From NCBI GenBank assembly GCA_014799985.1, contig JAAVGZ010000068.1:1-10140 (forward strand): DNA of 10,140 nt, given 5' to 3'. Of this stretch, positions 6,476 through 10,140 are shown in pieces; within the stretch, counting starts at the first letter, position 1; every line of letters begins with the position of its first letter. Source of the DNA: Helicobacter sp. GTDB taxonomy: Bacteria > Campylobacterota > Campylobacteria > Campylobacterales > Helicobacteraceae. The notes beneath the pieces were generated by a model, which worked only from the letters and a program-made list of their open reading frames with translations, searched no databases and was not told the origin of the DNA. A program made the translations under genes and the position numbers.

Positions 6476-6949
6476 ATGGTCTCTTTTCGGTTAATACTCA
6501 TTCGGCATGCGTTGGCATACGAAAGCCATCTTTGGGACGGGGGCGATTTGAACCGCCCGCTGCTCCCAAAAGGCAAAAAACAGGCAAAGCAGGCGGGCAA
6601 GAGGATTGCAAAATATCTGCGCCAAAAAAGGCGAGCGATTGACATGGTCTTCGTTTCCGAAGCGAGCCGCTCGGTCGAGACGGCGCAATACATGCTCAAG
6701 CATTTGCCCGACAACATTCCTACCTCGCAAAGCGCGCTGATTAACCCCGAGAGCGGCACGGCAGGCTATCTGAAGCTCATCGAGGAGAGCTTGGGCGAGG
6801 GGCATGTCATTGTCGTCATCGTTGGACACGAGGACGATTTGTCGCATGTTGTCGCACATCTGTGCGGCGAGTGCCGCTTGCGCTGGGAAAAGGGCGGGTT
6901 TCTAACGCTATGCCTCCAAGAGGAGCAATGGTTCATTGAAGTTGTGTGA
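6476..6949 (+). CDS. SixA-like phosphohistidine phosphatase (histidine phosphatase superfamily)
   Basis: This small (157-aa) soluble histidine-phosphatase-superfamily protein resembles SixA, which removes phosphate from phosphohistidine on Hpt domains or PTS proteins. Motifs are LILIRHA (6-12) with the nucleophile His11, a second phosphate-pocket region SEASRSVETAQ (61-71) with Arg65, and VGHEDDLS (116-123) with the second catalytic His118. The length and the RHA...SRSxETA...GHEDDLS pattern fit the short SixA type better than phosphoglycerate mutase or alpha-ribazole phosphatase. GAGG stands 5 nt before the ATG. It lies 12 nt after mtnN and 8 nt before the ATPase gene, so all three are co-transcribed. 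The substrate in this organism is unknown; sixA is not given as a symbol because orthology cannot be shown here. Confidence 0.85.
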   Translation: MVSFRLILIRHALAYESHLWDGGDLNRPLLPKGKKQAKQAGKRIAKYLRQKRRAIDMVFVSEASRSVETAQYMLKHLPDNIPTSQSALINPESGTAGYLKLIEESLGEGHVIVVIVGHEDDLSHVVAHLCGECRLRWEKGGFLTLCLQEEQWFIEVV

Positions 6950-6957
6950 GGTCAGGA

Positions 6958-8619
6958 GTGGCTGTCGGCTTTTTGGGGGGCAATTTTGAAGGAAATGACG
7001 GAATCCTAGTCCCGCTTGATTTCAAAAATTCGATTTGCTTCGGGCAAACAGGCAGCGGCAAGACAACGGGCTATATCTTGCCCAATATCCAATCGCGCCT
7101 TAGCGCGGGGCATTCTGTGGTGATTTTCGACTACAAGGGCAATCTCCATGCGCATGTCAAAAAGCTCGCCAAAGAATGCGGCAGGCTGGGCGATGTTGTC
7201 GAGATTGGTCCGATATGGGGACATCGATTCAACCTCCTATGCAACATCGCCATCAAAGACATCGAGCAATGGTATCGCTCGCTCTTTACCAAAAAATACG
7301 ACTATTGGGAAATCGCCTCTTGCAGCCTCTTTAAGACGCTCTATGCCGTGCAACGTTTCCTATATGAATCGCATGGAATCCTCGAAAAAATCCACAGCTA
7401 TTATGACTATATCGAGCCGCTCGACAAAGAACGCCCAGCCTATCCAACCTTCGCATGGATTGGCGAGACGCTCAATGTCGCCTCTATGCGCGCACTTATG
7501 GAAAAATTACATGTTGTACACAAATATCTTTTTTTGAGCCTTGAGGTCGAGGAGCTGCACAATGAGGACAAGAACGCGCTCTTGTGCCTCATCGAAGAAT
7601 CGGAACGTTTCAGCGCCTTTTTGTCGCGCTACGCGAAGCTCAAAGAGGAAGATTCGGGCGATGAGAGCGGCAACCACGGCGTGATGTCGTGCCTGCTCAA
7701 CACGATTCAAGACGGCATTGAATGCGATGTCGTGAATGGCGAGGGCTTCGACTTGCCCGAGCTCATCGAGCAGAAAAAAATCATCATCATCTATGCCGAC
7801 ACGCTTGGGCAGTCGATTGCGCGCCTGCTCAACCAGAGAATCTTCGCATTTTTGGCGCGGCGCACGATTTTTCTCAAAGAGATTCAGCCCGTGTCGATTT
7901 TCATAGACGAGGCGCACCGCGTCCTTGCGCCCGGCTGCCTGCCCGAAGTCTCGCTCTGCCGCGAGAATTGCTTCGAGTATCTCATGTCTGTGCAGGATAG
8001 AATCCTGCTCGAAAACGCGCTCGGCGAGCACGATGTCGAGGAGATGATGGTCAATGTCGCACATCAAATCAGCTTCAAAAACGATTCGATTTCGACTTGC
8101 AACACGCTCGAGCCCTTCTATTATCGCAACTTGGTACAGAATGCGCGCTTTGGCAAGGCGCGCCCGATTTTCTTCGACAAACACGAACTCGTTGCGGTCG
8201 TGCGAGAATACCAGCAGCTGTTTTGCGTGTTTGAACGTTTCACGGATATGCCGCAAAATGGCGGCTATTTGGTGCATGATGTCGACAAGTCAAACGATTC
8301 GATTGCGATTTTTGTCGATGCGGACGATGTCGCGCGCGAGCTGCGCGTGTATGACAAACACAAGCTCTATGAGAAATGGCAGAGCAAAACCTCGCGCCGC
8401 ACAAACCATGAATCTCTCGACCCCAGCGCCGATTCTCGCCCCAAGCTCCAAGCGCCACAGGCGCACCAGCCGCAGGATACCATCGATGATTTCTCGCAAA
8501 CCATCAACAAGAAGCTCGAGGAATTTCGCGTGCAGATTTTGCAGATTCAAGACAGAGACAAGCAGATTCAAGACGAGCTCGAGAGAATCTATGCCCTGCT
8601 CAAACGGCTTCTGCCATAG
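6958..8619 (+). CDS. Soluble VirD4/TraG-like (FtsK/HerA superfamily) P-loop ATPase
   Basis: A 553-aa protein of the superfamily that includes type IV coupling proteins and FtsK/HerA DNA pumps. The Walker A is GQTGSGKTT (29-37). SVVIFDYKGNLHAHVKKL (53-70) resembles the DxKGD/E element of VirD4/TraG. An acidic, mostly helical insert (about 100-250) fits the all-alpha domain. IIIIYADTLGQSIARLLNQR (275-294) and Walker B SIFIDEAHRVL (313-323, Asp317-Glu318) follow, then SVQDRILLENALGEHDVEEM (344-363) where coupling proteins have a QslsQL element. The last 45 residues look like a coiled coil (KKLEEF...RDKQIQDELERIYALLKRLL). There is no N-terminal membrane segment: the protein begins directly before the ATPase core. 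I use the GTG at 6958, which has GAGG 6 nt upstream; a GTG at 6946 overlapping the preceding stop lacks a ribosome-binding site. No relaxase or other transfer gene is present. The physiological role is unknown. Confidence 0.85.
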   Translation: MAVGFLGGNFEGNDGILVPLDFKNSICFGQTGSGKTTGYILPNIQSRLSAGHSVVIFDYKGNLHAHVKKLAKECGRLGDVVEIGPIWGHRFNLLCNIAIKDIEQWYRSLFTKKYDYWEIASCSLFKTLYAVQRFLYESHGILEKIHSYYDYIEPLDKERPAYPTFAWIGETLNVASMRALMEKLHVVHKYLFLSLEVEELHNEDKNALLCLIEESERFSAFLSRYAKLKEEDSGDESGNHGVMSCLLNTIQDGIECDVVNGEGFDLPELIEQKKIIIIYADTLGQSIARLLNQRIFAFLARRTIFLKEIQPVSIFIDEAHRVLAPGCLPEVSLCRENCFEYLMSVQDRILLENALGEHDVEEMMVNVAHQISFKNDSISTCNTLEPFYYRNLVQNARFGKARPIFFDKHELVAVVREYQQLFCVFERFTDMPQNGGYLVHDVDKSNDSIAIFVDADDVARELRVYDKHKLYEKWQSKTSRRTNHESLDPSADSRPKLQAPQAHQPQDTIDDFSQTINKKLEEFRVQILQIQDRDKQIQDELERIYALLKRLLP

Positions 8620-8622
8620 CCC

Positions 8623-9777
8623 CTAATCGTCTGCCTGCTTGCTCAAACACAGCACCATGCCGATGGCGATGCAGTTCGCCAAAAGCGAGCTGCCGCCATA
8701 GCTATAAAACGGCACGGCAATGCCCTTGATGGGCGTGAGCCCCGAGATTCCATAGGCGTTGAGCAAAAACGAGAATCCGAGCATGCTGCCAAACCCCACG
8801 CAAAAGAGGAAACCCACTTGCGATTCGCTGCGATTGGCGATGCGAAAGATGCGGTAGATGATAGCCAAAAAGAGCGCGGCGCAAAGCGCGATGCCCAAGA
8901 CGCCGACTTCTTCGGTGATTCCCGCTAGCACAATGTCGGTGTGCACCTCGCTTAAGAATCCGAGCTTGACGAGCCCATTGCCGATTCCCTCGCCAAAAAA
9001 GCCGCCGTTTTGAATCGCGTTCAGTGAGTGTTGGATTTGGTAGGGCTCGGGCAAATCCTCGATTCGCAAGCCCTGCGCGAGGTTGTCGGGCAGAATCGAG
9101 AGGATAAAGCTCTGCGCGAGCGCCCACCATTGCTTGATGCGCAAGATTCTGTGGTCGCTGCTTAGAATCAGGATTGCCGCGCTTAGGATTGTGCCAAACA
9201 GCAGCGCGAAAAAGAGCTTGAAGCTGCCGCCAGCGCAGAGGAGCATGAACACAAAGACGATTCCAAGCAGCAGAATCTGCCCCAAGTCGTTTTGCAAAAT
9301 CGCGATGAGCCCGCCGAGAATCAGCAACAAAATGCCGTAGGGCAGGAAGATTTGGAGCTCTTCTTTGATGTTTTTTTGCGTGTCGTATTTGCGCGAGAAG
9401 CTCCACGCGAGGAAAAAGACGAAGCCGATTTTGAAAAACTCGACAGGCGAGAGCGAAAAGAGCGGGAGGCGAATCCAGCGCTTCGCGCCGCCGGCGCTGC
9501 TCGCGAGGTTTTCGGGCAGGAAATGCATGATGAACATCAAGAACATGCAGCCAAAAAACAGCAGGAATCCGAGCGTTTGGACGATTCTATCGGGATTGCC
9601 TTTGGAGATGAGCCACATCAACGTGATTCCGAGAATCCCAGAGATGAGTTGGCGCACGAAAAAATGGAATTGGTTGGTTTCGTAGAAAAGCACCGTGTAG
9701 CTCGAGAGCGAATAGGAAGCCAAAATGCCGATGATGACGGCAATGGAGGCAAGCACAAACAATGTTCTATCGACCAT
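8623..9777 (-). CDS. ftsW: Septal peptidoglycan glycosyltransferase FtsW (SEDS family)
   Basis: FtsW is the multi-pass inner-membrane SEDS enzyme that polymerises lipid II into septal glycan strands together with the class B PBP FtsI. The 384-aa product has about ten hydrophobic segments. It shows GGAKRWIRLPLFSLSPVEFFK (96-116), QNDLGQ (162-167), the SEVHTDIVLAGITEEVGVLG stretch (276-295) with the catalytic Asp281, and LTPIKGIAVPFYSYGGSS (347-364). The EGIGNGLVKLGFL wording before HTD (263-275) favours FtsW over RodA. I place the start at 9777 because AGGAG lies 5 nt before that ATG; an in-frame ATG 54 nt upstream has no such site and would add a non-membrane extension. The gene converges on the ATPase gene with 3 nt between stops. 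Confidence 0.93.
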   Translation of the reverse strand: MVDRTLFVLASIAVIIGILASYSLSSYTVLFYETNQFHFFVRQLISGILGITLMWLISKGNPDRIVQTLGFLLFFGCMFLMFIMHFLPENLASSAGGAKRWIRLPLFSLSPVEFFKIGFVFFLAWSFSRKYDTQKNIKEELQIFLPYGILLLILGGLIAILQNDLGQILLLGIVFVFMLLCAGGSFKLFFALLFGTILSAAILILSSDHRILRIKQWWALAQSFILSILPDNLAQGLRIEDLPEPYQIQHSLNAIQNGGFFGEGIGNGLVKLGFLSEVHTDIVLAGITEEVGVLGIALCAALFLAIIYRIFRIANRSESQVGFLFCVGFGSMLGFSFLLNAYGISGLTPIKGIAVPFYSYGGSSLLANCIAIGMVLCLSKQADD

Positions 9778-9808
9778 CAAGGCTCCTATGTGGTGTTGTG
9801 AAATGGGT

Positions 9809-9814
9809 ATTGTA
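9809..9814 (-). promoter_or_regulatory. Candidate -10 box for ftsW
   Basis: On the minus strand TACAAT stands 31 nt upstream of the ftsW start, preceded by a T-rich run (GCTTTTTTGGC). T-rich DNA upstream of the -10 instead of a -35 box is characteristic of Campylobacterota sigma-70 promoters. The predicted leader of about 25 nt contains the AGGAG ribosome-binding site. The purL candidate promoter has the same TACAAT hexamer. Confidence 0.5.
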
Positions 9815-9862
9815 GCCAAAAAAGCTTGCAAGGAGTTTTAGGGGCGAAAAGGGCGAGGTCGC

Positions 9863-9880
9863 TTGATTGCTTGCAATGAC
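9863..9880 (+). repeat. Truncated repeat arm
   Basis: TTGATTGCTTGCAATGAC joins the inner and outer ends of the repeat's right arm (TTGATTGC and GCAATGAC) while the variable hairpin between them is missing. It looks like a deletion derivative of the palindromic element. Confidence 0.55.
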
Positions 9881-9898
9881 GCAAAAATAATACGAAGC

Positions 9899-9920
9899 GA
9901 TAATCTTGTGTCATTGCGAG
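9899..9920 (+). repeat. 22-bp direct repeat, first copy
   Basis: This 22-bp string, starting GATAATCTTGTGTCATTGCG, occurs again exactly at 9960-9981, a period of 61 nt. The shared string covers the outer tip of the palindromic element plus 11 nt of flank (GATAATCTTGT). The two adjacent elements therefore share flanking sequence, as expected from a local duplication or from insertion into a repeated target. Confidence 0.8.
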
Positions 9921-9950
9921 GCGGTAGCCGAAGCAATCTAACGTGTTGGG
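9910..9950 (-). repeat. Half palindromic element
   Basis: It begins GTCATTGCGAG, carries the arm hairpin CGGTAGCCG, then GCAATCTAACGTGTTGGGATTC. The GTGTTGGG part is the reverse complement of the spacer CCCAACAC in the full element at 9971-10058, so this is the right half of an element in inverted orientation, without its partner arm. Confidence 0.65.
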
Positions 9951-9959
9951 ATTCTTTGT

Positions 9960-9981
9960 GATAATCTTGTGTCATTGCGAG
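9960..9981 (+). repeat. 22-bp direct repeat, second copy
   Basis: Exact copy of 9899-9920. It overlaps the start of the full palindromic element that begins at 9971. Confidence 0.8.
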
Positions 9982-10058
9982 CGTTAGCGAAGCAATCAAC
10001 CGTCTTTGAATGCCCAACACGGTTGCTTGCCACGCTCGTTACACTCGCTCGCAATGAC
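9971..10058 (+). repeat. Palindromic dispersed repeat, copy 4 (full length)
   Basis: It runs from GTCATTGCGAG to CTCGCAATGAC, with inner arms GCAATCAACCGT and ACGGTTGCTTGCC around the spacer CTTTGAATGCCCAAC. The arms carry different variable hairpin segments (GCGTTAGCG on the left, GAGCGAGTGTAACGAGCG on the right, as read on the minus strand). The spacer orientation agrees with the copy at 2459-2525. Confidence 0.85.
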
Positions 10059-10064
10059 GGATAG

Positions 10065-10092
10065 AGATATTTCGCTAGCGCTCAACATGACA
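10065..10092. repeat. Arm of a second dispersed repeat family
   Basis: The segment AGATATTTCGCTAGCG followed by CTCAACATGACA has an internal CGCTAGCG palindrome and resembles the widespread TGTCATGTTGAGCG...AAATATCT repeat type rather than the GTCATTGCGAG family next to it. Only one copy is in the window. It directly joins the right inverted-repeat copy at 10092-10113. Confidence 0.5.
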
Positions 10093-10113
10093 GAATCCCC
10101 AGAAAAAGCGCGC
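10092..10113. repeat. 22-bp terminal inverted repeat, right copy
   Basis: Exact reverse complement of positions 1-22. The next base inwards differs (C at 10091 where A would continue the match), so on this side the identity ends at 22 bp; outwards it could extend beyond the left window edge. Confidence 0.7.
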
Positions 10114-10140
10114 GCAAAGCTATGGCGAAGCCACAGCACA

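Larger units (their letters stand above)
9996..10139 (-). other. Open frame entering from the right edge (possible gene end running into repeats)
   Basis: On the minus strand a frame is open from the window edge for 47 codons to a TGA in the full palindromic element. It reads VLWLRHSFARAFSGDS, then VMLSASEISLSVIASECNER, which is repeat-derived. The first 16 residues end in the same RAFSGDS that at the left window end is followed directly by a stop. It may be the tail of a gene lying beyond the window that has lost its stop to a repeat, or merely a chance frame. I cannot name a product. Confidence 0.2.
9778..10140. other. Repeat-rich region upstream of ftsW to the window edge
   Basis: About 360 bp without a convincing gene. 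Going away from ftsW it holds the ftsW promoter candidate, a truncated repeat arm (9863-9880), a half element (9910-9950), a full palindromic element (9971-10058), an arm of a second repeat family (10065-10092) and the right copy of the window-spanning inverted repeat (10092-10113). The last 27 bases are unassigned; an open minus-strand frame enters here from outside (see 9996-10139). Confidence 0.75.

Noticed and set aside
6946..6957. GTG at 6946 as start of the ATPase gene, overlapping the phosphatase stop
   Set aside because: No Shine-Dalgarno sequence precedes it, whereas GAGG is well placed before the GTG at 6958. It remains possible and would add four residues.
8560..8640. Bidirectional terminator between the ATPase gene and ftsW
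   Set aside because: No GC-rich stem followed by a T-run is present on either strand, and the intergenic gap is only 3 nt.
9292..9801. A 169-codon plus-strand open frame
   Set aside because: It is antisense to ftsW, has a highly charged composition typical of complementing a membrane-protein gene, and shows no family motif.
9860..10060. Possible CRISPR array, because similar units recur
   Set aside because: Units are palindromic, occur in both orientations, differ in length and are partly truncated. There are no regular unique spacers and no cas genes.

Overview
The window looks like a chromosomal segment of a Campylobacterota bacterium, most probably in or near Helicobacter/Wolinella. The order pal, cpoB, slyD, fabD, mtnN is the one I recall from Campylobacter jejuni. 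The proteins have Campylobacterota character, and the intergenic DNA is full of short palindromic repeats that begin GTCATTGCGAG and contain GCAATCAA. GC looks above 50 % by eye, high for this group. A complete-looking purL argues against H. pylori itself, which lacks de novo purine synthesis.

Layout. Positions 1-210 hold one palindromic repeat and no gene I can support. purL (211-2370, minus) is bracketed by two inverted copies of that repeat. About 475 bp of repeat-rich intergenic DNA follows, ending in a good -10 box (TATAAT) for a compact plus-strand run of seven genes: pal, cpoB, slyD, fabD, mtnN, a SixA-like phosphohistidine phosphatase, and a soluble VirD4/TraG-like P-loop ATPase. Gaps inside the run are 2-18 nt, so it is very probably one transcript. 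The ATPase converges on ftsW (8623-9777, minus) with only 3 nt between the stop codons. The last ~360 bp is again repeat-rich.

Working together. Pal and CpoB belong to the Tol-Pal cell-envelope system and FtsW is the divisome glycan polymerase, so envelope and division genes face each other. FabD supplies malonyl-ACP for fatty acids. MtnN recycles S-adenosylhomocysteine/methylthioadenosine and, in this phylum, also serves futalosine-route menaquinone synthesis. SlyD is a prolyl isomerase with a Cys/His metal-binding tail. The genes expected just upstream of pal (tolB, tolA, exbBD) are absent; a purL block flanked by inverted repeats sits there, which suggests a repeat-mediated rearrangement.

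Least explained: (1) the membrane-anchor-less VirD4/TraG-like ATPase behind a SixA-like phosphatase in a housekeeping operon; (2) a large excess of the pentamer GAWTC with apparent absence of GASTC, apparently achieved by context-dependent synonymous codon choice; (3) orientable palindromic repeats with nested arm hairpins at the junctions. I see no tRNA, rRNA, CRISPR array, transposase, integrase or convincing intrinsic terminator.
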